NCBI RefSeq assembly: GCF_014931605.1
Contig: NZ_CP053382.1
Location: forward strand, 1,364,001-1,428,000
Length of the DNA stretch: 64,000 nucleotides
Direction: 5' to 3'
Source: Halomonas sp. MCCC 1A13316
GTDB lineage: Bacteria; Pseudomonadota; Gammaproteobacteria; Pseudomonadales; Halomonadaceae
The stretch's first letter is position 1; every line of letters starts with the position of its first letter. A program made the translations under genes and the position numbers. The notes beneath the pieces are model-generated. The model did not search any database, was not told the DNA's origin, and was given only the letters and a program-made list of their open reading frames with translations. This document shows positions 28,649 to 36,089 of this stretch, in pieces.

Positions 28649-30132
28649 TGTATATCGGGGTGGATTGTGGCACCCAGAGTACTAAGGTGGTGGTGGTCGA
28701 CATCGACGGCGAGGCGATCCTCGGCGAGGCGAGTCGTCCACATCACCTGGAGGAAGGCGAGAACGGGCGCCGCGAGCAGGAGCCCGACGAATGGATCGCA
28801 GCCTTCCGCGGTGCGTTCGAGGAGGCCGTGAATCGGGCCGGCATCGAGCGCCACGCGATCCGCGCCATCGGCGTTTCCGGCCAGCAGCACGGCATGGTGG
28901 CACTCGACGCCGCGGGCCGGCCGGTGCATCCGGCCAAGCTGTGGTGCGACACCGAGACGGCGGTGCACAACGCCGCTCTGGTCCAGCGCCTCGGCGGTCC
29001 GGCGGGCTGCCTCGAGCGGCTCGGGTTGGTGCTTCAGACCGGTTACACCGCCTCCAAGATCGCCTGGCTGCGAGAAACCAATCCCGAGGCCTATCGACGC
29101 ATCGATGCCATCCTGCTGCCCCACGACTATCTCAACTTCTGGCTCACCGGCGAGAAGGTGGCGGAGGCGGGCGATGCGTCGGGTACCGGCTACTTCGATA
29201 CGCGCAGCCGCCGGTGGCGTCACGACGTCTTCGCCGAAATCGCCCCGGAGCTCGACCCCGAGCGCGTGCTGCCGCGGCTGATTGACTACCGCGAACCTGC
29301 CGGCATGCTGCGCCTGGAAGTGGCCCGTGAGCTGGGGCTGTCGCCGAACATAGTCGTCGCCAGCGGCGGTGGAGACAACATGCTCGGCGCCATCGGCACC
29401 GGCAATATCGTGCCTGGCATCGTCACCCTTAGCCTTGGCACCTCGGGCACCGTATGTGCCTACTCGCCCGAGCCGGTGCGCGCCGAGAGCGACATGGTCG
29501 CCAACTTCTGCGCCAGCCATGGCGGCTGGTTGCCGCTGATCTGCACCATGAACGTCACGTCGGCCAGCACCCTGGTGCGCGAGCTGTTCGCCCTCGACCT
29601 GGCGGCCTTCGGCGAGCGCCTTGCCGCGGCGCCGATCGGCGCCGAGGGGGTGACGGTACTGCCGTTCTTCAACGGCGAACGCGTGCCGGCGCTGCCGCAC
29701 GCCACGGCCAGTTTCCTGGGACTCGACAGCCGCAACCTGACCCAGGCCAACCTGTGTCGGGCGGTGGTGGAGAGCGCGACCTTCGGCCTGCGCTACGGTC
29801 TCGAACTGCTCGGGCCGCTGGCCGCCGGAGCGAACCAGATACGGCTCATCGGCGGTGGCGCCAACAGCCCGCTATGGCGCCAGATAGTGGCCGACGTGAC
29901 CGCGACCCAGGTGATCTGCCCACAAGTGACCGATGCCGCGGCGCTGGGGGCTGCGTTGCAGGCGGCCTGGTGTGAGCGCGCAGACCTCTCGCTGGCCGCG
30001 CTTTGCGATCGCCTGGTGCATCTCGATACACACTCGCTGACCGAGCCCGTTGAGTCGAATGTTCAGGCTTACGAAGCGGTTTATGCCCGCTATCGCGAGG
30101 CGCTGAACGGACATCACGGCATTCCGACCTGA
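28648..30132 (+). CDS. xylB: Xylulokinase
   Basis: A 494-aa FGGY-family kinase that phosphorylates D-xylulose, made from D-arabitol, to xylulose 5-phosphate. It has the N-terminal phosphate loop GVDCGTQSTKVVVVD, GQQHGMVALD, LPHDYLNFWLTGE, SLGTSGTVCAYS and the C-terminal IGGGANSPLWRQIVADV. Its presence argues that the operon handles arabitol as well as mannitol or sorbitol, as in pseudomonad mtl operons. The start overlaps the mannitol dehydrogenase stop. Confidence 0.94.
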   Translation: MYIGVDCGTQSTKVVVVDIDGEAILGEASRPHHLEEGENGRREQEPDEWIAAFRGAFEEAVNRAGIERHAIRAIGVSGQQHGMVALDAAGRPVHPAKLWCDTETAVHNAALVQRLGGPAGCLERLGLVLQTGYTASKIAWLRETNPEAYRRIDAILLPHDYLNFWLTGEKVAEAGDASGTGYFDTRSRRWRHDVFAEIAPELDPERVLPRLIDYREPAGMLRLEVARELGLSPNIVVASGGGDNMLGAIGTGNIVPGIVTLSLGTSGTVCAYSPEPVRAESDMVANFCASHGGWLPLICTMNVTSASTLVRELFALDLAAFGERLAAAPIGAEGVTVLPFFNGERVPALPHATASFLGLDSRNLTQANLCRAVVESATFGLRYGLELLGPLAAGANQIRLIGGGANSPLWRQIVADVTATQVICPQVTDAAALGAALQAAWCERADLSLAALCDRLVHLDTHSLTEPVESNVQAYEAVYARYREALNGHHGIPT

Positions 30133-30171
30133 ACCCACTCCATTCTCAACCGCAGCCCACGGAGAAGCTCC

Positions 30172-31130
30172 ATGACGACTCGACTCGACAATCTTCGGCG
30201 CCATTCGCTGGTGGTCGCCGATACCGGTGATCTCGATGCCATCCAGCGCTACCGGCCCCAGGATGCCACCACCAATCCCTCCTTGCTGCTCAAGGCCTTC
30301 GATCTGCCAGGCTACCAGGCTACCAGGCGCTGATCGATGAGGAGCTTGTCGCGGTCAAGGCCGAAGGTGGCGACTTGCCGACGCGCGTCGAGCGCGCCGT
30401 GGATCGCCTGGCCGTGGCCAAGGGCGCGGAAATCACCAAATTGGTACCCGGACGGGTCTCGACCGAGGTGGCCGCCAAGCTCTCCTTCGACACCGAGGCG
30501 AGCGTGCGCAAGGCCTTCGAGCTCATCGAACTGTACGAGCGCCGTGGCGTCGGCCGCGAGCGGGTACTGATCAAGCTGGCTTCCACCTGGGAGGGCATTC
30601 GCGCCGCCGAGCGACTCGAGCGGGAGGGCATCAACTGCAACCTTACGCTGCTGTTCAGCGATGCCCAGGCCCAGGCCTGTTTCGATGCTGGCGTCTACCT
30701 GATCTCGCCGTTTGTGGGCCGAGTCACGGATTGGTACAAGAAAGAGACCGGCAAGGAGTACGACTCCGACGAGGACCCGGGCGTGCTGTTCGTCCGCGGC
30801 GTTTGCGAGCGTGCCGGGAGCGGCGGCTTCGATACCGTAGTGATGGGGGCAAGCTTCCGCACGACGGGCCAGGTGCTGGCACTGGCCGGTTGCCATCGGC
30901 TGACGATCTCGCCGACGCTGCTCGAGGAGCTGGCGGGCGAGAAGGGCGACGTCGAAACGCGGGTCGTGTTCCCGTCCCCCGGCGAGCGCCCGGTACCGCT
31001 CAGCGAGGCACGGTTCCGCTGGCAGCACAACCAGGACGCCATGGCCAACGACAAGCTGGCCGAGGGCATCCGCCGCTTCGCCGAGGATCAGGATCAGCTC
31101 GAACAGCGCATCGCAGAGCGGCTGGGCTGA
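30172..31130 (+). pseudogene. tal: Transaldolase broken by an 8-bp tandem duplication
   Basis: The N-terminal frame starts at ATG 30172 (GGAG upstream) and reads a good TalB start ([13 protein letters not shown]..., [13 protein letters not shown]). It runs into TGA at 30331-30333. The remainder continues in another frame from about 30321, with the catalytic Lys in [12 protein letters not shown] and the C-terminal half through 31130. The break coincides with GCTACCAG repeated twice in tandem (about 30311-30326); deleting one 8-bp copy restores a continuous protein of about 317 aa, the normal TalB length. A TTG at 30375 could restart translation but would lose the N-terminal strand and Asp. Either a real mutation or an assembly error. 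Confidence 0.9.
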
Positions 31131-31139
31131 CGCCCAGGC

Positions 31140-31451
31140 TTAGAAGGCTTCCAGCCGCCACACGTCGAAGGCCGGCTCTTCGTAGGGGTGAGCTGCGCGC
31201 AGCGCGGTGACGGCATCGCGTATGAGCTGGTCCTCGCAGACCAGCTCGACCTTCACTTCCTCGACTCTTTCCAGATCGCCAACTTGGCCGATGTGTGGGT
31301 TGGCGCCGTCCAGCGGACGAAACTGGCCGGTGCCCCGGGTCTCGAAGCAGCACGCCTCGTAGTCGCCGATGCGCCCGGCCCCGCTGGCGAACACGGCTTC
31401 CTTGACCGTTTCGGCATCCTCGAGCGGAACGTAGAAGGCAAGCTTGTGCAT
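31140..31451 (-). CDS. NIF3-like C-terminal domain protein (YqfO/CutA-like fold)
   Basis: A 103-aa protein with the pattern of the stand-alone NIF3 insert domain: KLAFYVPLEDAETVKEAVFASGAGRIGDYEACCFET, GTGQFRPLDGANPHIG and HPYEEPAFDVWRL. The domain resembles CutA/PII trimeric folds. Function is not established; it may sense a small ligand or metal. The gene converges on the transaldolase, with only 9 bp between their ends. Confidence 0.85.
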   Translation of the reverse strand: MHKLAFYVPLEDAETVKEAVFASGAGRIGDYEACCFETRGTGQFRPLDGANPHIGQVGDLERVEEVKVELVCEDQLIRDAVTALRAAHPYEEPAFDVWRLEAF

Positions 31452-31536
31452 CGTTTCCTCTCCTGTAATGCATGGCTCCTCCCATGATACGTCTCGCCGC
31501 TCAGAAAAATACCTACCGAAGTGCGCAAAAAAAAAC

Positions 31537-31573
31537 TTGTCCAGATTTTGTACAGAATATAGATTGTGTACAG
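31537..31573 (+). promoter_or_regulatory. Repeated TTGTxCAG motifs before the fasciclin gene
   Basis: TTGTCCAG (31537-31544), TTGTACAG (31548-31555) and TGTACAG (31567-31573) lie in an AT-rich stretch 56 bp upstream of the fasciclin ATG. Such repeats may be -35-like elements and regulator half-sites. No matching regulator gene is adjacent. Confidence 0.35.
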
Positions 31574-31628
31574 GGTTTGGTCAGATCGACGCGAGCCCTC
31601 ATCGTTCACCCCCATGAGGTACGTACAG

Positions 31629-32135
31629 ATGAAAATGTTGCAACGAGTGGCCATCGGTTGGGTGGGAGCTGGCATGCTGGGTGTCACCTTGGCGGGCGCC
31701 GTGCAGGCTGACAACCACGGTGGGGCTAAGGATATCGTCGATACCGCCGTGGCGGCCGGTCAGTTCGAGACCCTGGCGGCTGCGCTGGATGCGGCAGGTC
31801 TGGTCGAAACGCTCAAGGGCGACGGTCCCTTCACTGTCTTCGCTCCAACGGATGAGGCCTTTGCCGCCTTGCCCGAAGGCACCGTGGAGAGCTTGCTCGA
31901 ACCCGAGAATCGCGAACAGCTCCAGGCGGTGCTGACCTATCACGTCGTGGCGGGCAAAGTGATGGCCGAGGATGCGATGGGGCTGGACAGCGCCACGACC
32001 GTTCAGGGGCAGGACATCACCGTCACCACCATGGACGGCAGCGTGATGGTCAACGACGCCAGCGTGATCCAGGCCGACATCGAGGCAAGCAACGGCGTCA
32101 TCCATGTCATCGATAGCGTGCTGCTGCCCGAGTGA
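31629..32135 (+). CDS. Secreted fasciclin-domain protein
   Basis: A 168-aa protein with a signal peptide ([18 protein letters not shown]) and one complete fasciclin (FAS1) domain: [49 protein letters not shown] and the closing [16 protein letters not shown]1 proteins act in adhesion or envelope interactions; bacterial single-domain forms are of uncertain role and often stress induced. ATG at 31629 was chosen for the signal; the frame is open from 31566. A good intrinsic terminator follows. Confidence 0.92.
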   Translation: MKMLQRVAIGWVGAGMLGVTLAGAVQADNHGGAKDIVDTAVAAGQFETLAAALDAAGLVETLKGDGPFTVFAPTDEAFAALPEGTVESLLEPENREQLQAVLTYHVVAGKVMAEDAMGLDSATTVQGQDITVTTMDGSVMVNDASVIQADIEASNGVIHVIDSVLLPE

Positions 32136-32161
32136 TAGGGAAATCATCGACGTGTCCGCCT

Positions 32162-32186
32162 TGCCACCCCTCGGGGGTGGCATTTT
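32162..32186 (+). terminator. Intrinsic terminator after the fasciclin gene
   Basis: TGCCACCCC-TCG-GGGGTGGCA forms a perfect 9-bp stem followed by TTTT. It lies 27 bp after the fasciclin stop. Confidence 0.85.
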
Positions 32187-32262
32187 CGTAGGCACTTGGG
32201 CATGGCGCGAGGGCATGGCATGGTTTATATGACAGTCGCTTTGGGTGGCCAAGGAGGAAACC

Positions 32263-33102
32263 ATGGACCGAGCACTTTCCACATTGCTGGAAGTGCAAGG
32301 ACTCTCGCCCGTCGGTGAAATGCATCCGCTCGGGGGCGGCGATATCGCCGCCGTCTATCGGCTGGAAACGTCCCAGGGGGCGGTCGTGGTCAAGCATGAC
32401 GATGCCGAGCGATTGACGGGCGAAGCGGATGGTCTGAATGCCTTGCGCCAGGCCGGGAGTTCGCTACTGGTGCCAAGCGTCCTGGCGCTGGGCGACGGCT
32501 GGCTGGTCATGGAGGCGCTCGAGACAGGTTCTCGCTCGCAGCGCTCTGCCACGGCCTTGGGCGAGGGGCTTCGCCAGTTGCATGCGCATACCTCAGCCGA
32601 GCATGGCTGGCCGCGGGACAACGCTTGCGGGAGCACGCCCCAGCCCAATGCGCCGCTCGCTGACGGGCGAGCCTTTCAGCGCGATCGACGCCTGCTGCCG
32701 CTAGCCCGGGCCTGCCACGAGCGAGGACTGCTGGATGGCCGGCTGCGCAGCCGCATCGAGGCCCTGGCGCAGGCCCTGGAAGAGTGGCTGCCCGACGTGC
32801 CGGCAAGCCTGCTGCATGGCGACTTGTGGTCGGGCAACGTACTGCATACCCCGCTAGGACCAGCCGTCATCGATCCGGCAGTGTACCGCCACTATCCCGA
32901 AGTGGACCTGGCCATGCTGACGCTGTTCGGCTCGCCCGGCGATGCTTTCTTCGATGCCTACTGGGATGGCGATGCTCCGCATGACTGGCCGCGGCGAGAG
33001 GCGCTGTTCCAGCTCTACCCATTGCTCAATCATCTGCTCTTGTTCGGGGGCGGTTATCGGAGTGGCGTCGAGCGGGCGGTGGTCACCCTCGAGCAGCACT
33101 GA
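32263..33102 (+). CDS. Fructosamine kinase family protein
   Basis: A 279-aa kinase of the fructosamine-3-kinase/ketosamine-3-kinase family, which phosphorylates Amadori products on glycated proteins or metabolites. Visible are the N-lobe VVVKHDD Lys, the catalytic LLHGDLWSGNVL and the DPAVYRHYPEVDLAM metal-binding motif. ATG at 32263 follows a strong AAGGAGGAAACC ribosome site. Single gene between two unrelated envelope genes. Confidence 0.93.
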   Translation: MDRALSTLLEVQGLSPVGEMHPLGGGDIAAVYRLETSQGAVVVKHDDAERLTGEADGLNALRQAGSSLLVPSVLALGDGWLVMEALETGSRSQRSATALGEGLRQLHAHTSAEHGWPRDNACGSTPQPNAPLADGRAFQRDRRLLPLARACHERGLLDGRLRSRIEALAQALEEWLPDVPASLLHGDLWSGNVLHTPLGPAVIDPAVYRHYPEVDLAMLTLFGSPGDAFFDAYWDGDAPHDWPRREALFQLYPLLNHLLLFGGGYRSGVERAVVTLEQH

Positions 33103-33115
33103 CGCGACAACTATT

Positions 33116-33178
33116 CATTCAAAAGTTCGTTTGAATGCACTTGCCCACCCCAAGCTCGCTACATACACTCAAGTATGT
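33116..33178 (+). promoter_or_regulatory. Two perfect inverted repeats before the LpxR-like gene
   Basis: CATTCAAA-N6-TTTGAATG at 33116-33137 and ACATAC-N6-GTATGT at 33161-33178 lie between the fructosamine kinase stop and the LpxR-like ATG. The first could be a weak terminator (no T-run) or an operator. The second resembles TetR-type sites and shares ACATAC-type half-sites with AcrR operators, but with shorter spacing. Confidence 0.45.
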
Positions 33179-33204
33179 TTGTTCACTCATGGAAGAGAGA
33201 CATC

Positions 33205-34191
33205 ATGCGAAGAATCATTGGCAGCATCGTTGCTGCAGGAATCGTTGGTTGGGTGGCGCCGGCCATGGCAGACCCGGGCGCCGTCACGCTGCAGATGGAC
33301 AACGATGGCATGTTCAGCAGCGACGACGACAACTATACGGCCGGCCTCGAACTCATCTGGACCCGTTCGGTAGCCTCGGAACATTGGAGCCAGCGAATCG
33401 CCGAGGGCCTCCCGGACGGCTGGCTGAGCCGGGTCGATGCGCTGAGCTATCACCTGAGCTATCGCATGTATACGCCGGTGGAAGTCAAGCGGCGTGACCT
33501 CATTGAAGACGATCGCCCATACGCCGGCCTGGTACTGGGCGGGCTTGCCCTGTATGGCCGGCAGCCCTTGCAAGGCGCCTGGCAGAGTGAAGAGGCGCTT
33601 CAGCTCGATATCGGCGTGGTCGGGCCGGTCACGGCGGCCGACAGCGTCCAGCGCGAAGTGCATCGCTTCGTCGAAAGCCAGCGGCCTCGCGGCTGGGCCC
33701 ACCAGTTGGGCAACGAACCCGTCCTCAACGCTTCCTACCGACGCCACTGGTGGCACCGCCAGTCGCTGGGACCGCTCGAGATGCAGCACGGGCCGGGGCT
33801 CTCGGCCTCGCTCGGCAACCTCCTCGTCCAGGCAGGGGCGGGTTATGGCCTGCGCCTCGGCAAAGGCTTGGATAACGTCATGGGCTGGCCCTCCCTAGGG
33901 GTCGAGCAGGGCGGCTACCGGCAGGTCGCGACATCGCCCGGCGGCGGCTGGCATCTCTTTGCCGCCCTACAGGGACGCTACGTGGCGCACAATCTGCTGC
34001 TGGACGGCAACACCGTGCGCGACAGCCACTCCGTCGACCGCCGTGAGCTGGTCGGTGACGCCGTGCTGGGGTTGGCGCTGACCTGGGAAAAGTGGGAGGT
34101 CAGCGTAGCGCACGTTTGGCGCAGCCGGGAATTCGAGGAGCAGGAGGGAAGTACCGTTCATGGCGCACTTTCGCTGAGCTACCGGCTCTGA
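33205..34191 (+). CDS. LpxR-like lipid A deacylase family outer-membrane protein
   Basis: A 328-aa protein with a signal peptide (IIGSIVAAGIVGWVAPAMA) and the DUF2219/LpxR pattern: the N-terminal strand with Asn-Asp (QMDNDGMFSSDDDNYTAGLELIW), the DDRPYAGLVLGGLALYG strand, GWAHQLGNEP and a C-terminal strand ending SYRL. LpxR removes the 3'-acyloxyacyl chain of lipid A at the outer surface. The Asn-Asp pair is present; full activity cannot be judged from sequence. ATG at 33205 follows GGAAGAGAGA. Confidence 0.85.
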   Translation: MRRIIGSIVAAGIVGWVAPAMADPGAVTLQMDNDGMFSSDDDNYTAGLELIWTRSVASEHWSQRIAEGLPDGWLSRVDALSYHLSYRMYTPVEVKRRDLIEDDRPYAGLVLGGLALYGRQPLQGAWQSEEALQLDIGVVGPVTAADSVQREVHRFVESQRPRGWAHQLGNEPVLNASYRRHWWHRQSLGPLEMQHGPGLSASLGNLLVQAGAGYGLRLGKGLDNVMGWPSLGVEQGGYRQVATSPGGGWHLFAALQGRYVAHNLLLDGNTVRDSHSVDRRELVGDAVLGLALTWEKWEVSVAHVWRSREFEEQEGSTVHGALSLSYRL

Positions 34192-34316
34192 GCAAAGGGC
34201 TTCCGAGCGATGTTTCTCGGCGGTGGGTTGGCTAGCCCCGCGCTTCGGCCTACCTATACTTGAAGCCTGGCCGGCCGGCCTAACCGATAGACGAAACAAT
34301 CTGGGAGGGCAACGCC

Positions 34317-34724
34317 ATGAAGCAGCCAACGGGAGCCGATCGGGTGCGTGTTTGCATCTTGGCGCTGGCGGCCTGGCTTGCCGTGAGCGTGCCTGCCTGG
34401 GCCGAGCCGGGTGAGTCGCGCCATGTACCGCTGTCTCCTGCCTGGCAGCCAGTCTTTCAGCCCTTCGCCTGGCAGCGCGAGCACTGGCGCCGGCTCAGGC
34501 GGCAGGATCCCTCGTTCGTCATCGAGCTGCCCCCGGCATTATTCGATCCCTACCGCAACTGGGGCCATGCCCCGGCACCGACCGTACCGCCTCGCCCCGC
34601 CCCGGTAGTTACGCGCGAGCGCGGCGAGATATGGCGCGACGACGTGGTGGGTTCCGGCAGTGGGGGCCGGGTGGAAATCCACCCCGAGGGGCGTATCGTG
34701 CGCAGCCGCCCGCGTAGCGACTGA
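34317..34724 (+). CDS. Hypothetical periplasmic protein
   Basis: A 135-aa protein with a signal peptide (CILALAAWLAVSVPAWA) and a short Pro/Arg/Trp-rich mature part (FQPFAWQREHWRRLRRQDPSF, APAPTVPPRPAPV). No family recognised. ATG at 34317 follows GGGAGGGCAACGCC. It lies 78 bp before the RND adaptor gene, separated by an operator-like palindrome, so is probably not part of that operon. Confidence 0.65.
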   Translation: MKQPTGADRVRVCILALAAWLAVSVPAWAEPGESRHVPLSPAWQPVFQPFAWQREHWRRLRRQDPSFVIELPPALFDPYRNWGHAPAPTVPPRPAPVVTRERGEIWRDDVVGSGSGGRVEIHPEGRIVRSRPRSD

Positions 34725-34737
34725 GCTTGTTCGATTT

Positions 34738-34761
34738 ACATCCATACATGCATGAATGTAA
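34738..34761 (+). promoter_or_regulatory. AcrR/TetR-type operator before the RND efflux operon
   Basis: TACATCCAT-N6-ATGAATGTA is a 24-bp near-perfect inverted repeat 41 bp upstream of the adaptor ATG. It has the same half-site order and spacing as the E. coli AcrR operator (TACATACAT-N6-ATGTATGTA). A related 20-bp palindrome precedes the TetR gene at 40776-40795. Confidence 0.65.
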
Positions 34762-34802
34762 AATTCGTCGACCTTTGACGTACAACGGGAACGACGCAAA
34801 TC

Positions 34803-36089
34803 ATGAAAAGAGCATTTCGATTCGGCCGGGCGGTCTCGATGGCCTCGGTCGTCGGTCTGTTGCTGGCCGCCTGCGGTCAGGAGGAAAATCCGCAGGCGCA
34901 ACAGCAGCAGGCCGCTCAGGAGCGTCCACCGCATCCCGTCGAGGTCGTGGCGATCGAGCGCCAGGATATCGCGTTGGAGAAATCCTACCCGTCGTTGCTG
35001 CGTAGCGACGACGAGGTCACCCTCGTGGCTCGTATCACGGGCAACCTCGAGAAGCGCCACTTCGAGCCCGGCGAACAGGTCGAGAGAGGACAGCGTCTCT
35101 TCTCCATCGAGCCGGACGTCTATCAGGCGGCGGTGAATCAGAACGAGGCCAACCTGCAAAGCGCCCAGGCTGAACTGTCCCGTGCCCAGCGCGACGCCCA
35201 GCGCTTCGAACGCCTGTTGAATCAGAACTCGGTGAGCCAGCAGCAGGTCGACCAGGCGCGCGCGGAGCTGGGAGTGGCGCGTGCTGCCGTGGCCCAGGCC
35301 GAGGCGGCGCTGGCGAGTTCGCGCATCGATCTCGAATACGCCGAGGTCACCGCGCCGGTATCGGGCGTGATCGGCCTGGCGCAGATCAACGTCGGCAACC
35401 TGGTCAGCCCCGGCTCGGTACTGGCAACCATCACACCGCTGGATCCGCTGGAGGTGCGCTTCCAGTTGCCGCAGCGCGACGCCCTCGAACTGCGTCAGCA
35501 ACTGCGGAGCCAGGAGGGTGAACCGTTTCGCGCCACCCTGAACGTTCCCGGTGGCAGCGGGGCGGCCACCCGAAGCCTGGAAGGGCGGCTCGATTTCCTG
35601 GGTTCGCGGGTGGATGAGCGCACCAGCACAGTCCAGGCCAGTGCCACTTTTCCCAACCCCGATACCCGGGTGCTGCCAGGTCAATTCGCACGCATCAGCC
35701 TCGAGGGACTCAAGCGCTTCGGCGTGCTGGCGGTGCCCGAGATTGCCGTGTCCCAGGGCCTGATGGGGCCGCAGGTGTTCGTGCTCGATGAAGACGACAC
35801 GGCGCGCGCCCGTACCGTGGAGCTGGGGGAGGTAGCGGGCCCTTGGCAGATCATCCGCGGCGGGCTGGAGCCCGGCGAGCGGGTAGTGGTGGGCGATCCG
35901 GCCGGCATTGAACCCGGCACGCCCATCGACCCGCAGCCCTTCGAGGGCAATGCGCAGGTGCTGGTCGAGGAAGCTGAGCAGGCTGAAGCCGAGGCCGAGC
36001 GCCAGGCTGCAAAGGCCGTGCAGGAAGGGGAACCCGCCGAGGCCACGCCGGAGGGGGAAGCCGCTGAAGGCGGCGAGGACGACGCATGA
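34803..36089 (+). CDS. RND efflux periplasmic adaptor lipoprotein (AcrA/MexA-like)
   Basis: A 428-aa membrane-fusion protein with a lipoprotein signal (VVGLLLAACGQ, lipidated Cys about residue 23). It has the split lipoyl domain (ITGNLEKRHFEPGEQVERGQ and VTAPVSGVIGLAQINVGNLV), a coiled-coil hairpin rich in Gln/Ala/Glu (about residues 105-170), a beta-barrel and a membrane-proximal domain. The last 45 residues are an unusual Glu/Ala/Gln-rich tail not typical of AcrA. Its stop overlaps the pump ATG (ATGA at 36086). No outer-membrane factor gene is in the operon, so it probably uses a TolC encoded elsewhere. Confidence 0.92.
   Translation: MKRAFRFGRAVSMASVVGLLLAACGQEENPQAQQQQAAQERPPHPVEVVAIERQDIALEKSYPSLLRSDDEVTLVARITGNLEKRHFEPGEQVERGQRLFSIEPDVYQAAVNQNEANLQSAQAELSRAQRDAQRFERLLNQNSVSQQQVDQARAELGVARAAVAQAEAALASSRIDLEYAEVTAPVSGVIGLAQINVGNLVSPGSVLATITPLDPLEVRFQLPQRDALELRQQLRSQEGEPFRATLNVPGGSGAATRSLEGRLDFLGSRVDERTSTVQASATFPNPDTRVLPGQFARISLEGLKRFGVLAVPEIAVSQGLMGPQVFVLDEDDTARARTVELGEVAGPWQIIRGGLEPGERVVVGDPAGIEPGTPIDPQPFEGNAQVLVEEAEQAEAEAERQAAKAVQEGEPAEATPEGEAAEGGEDDA

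Noticed and set aside
33116..33137. Intrinsic terminator of the fructosamine kinase gene
   Set aside because: The stem is AT-rich and no T-run follows, so an operator is at least as likely.
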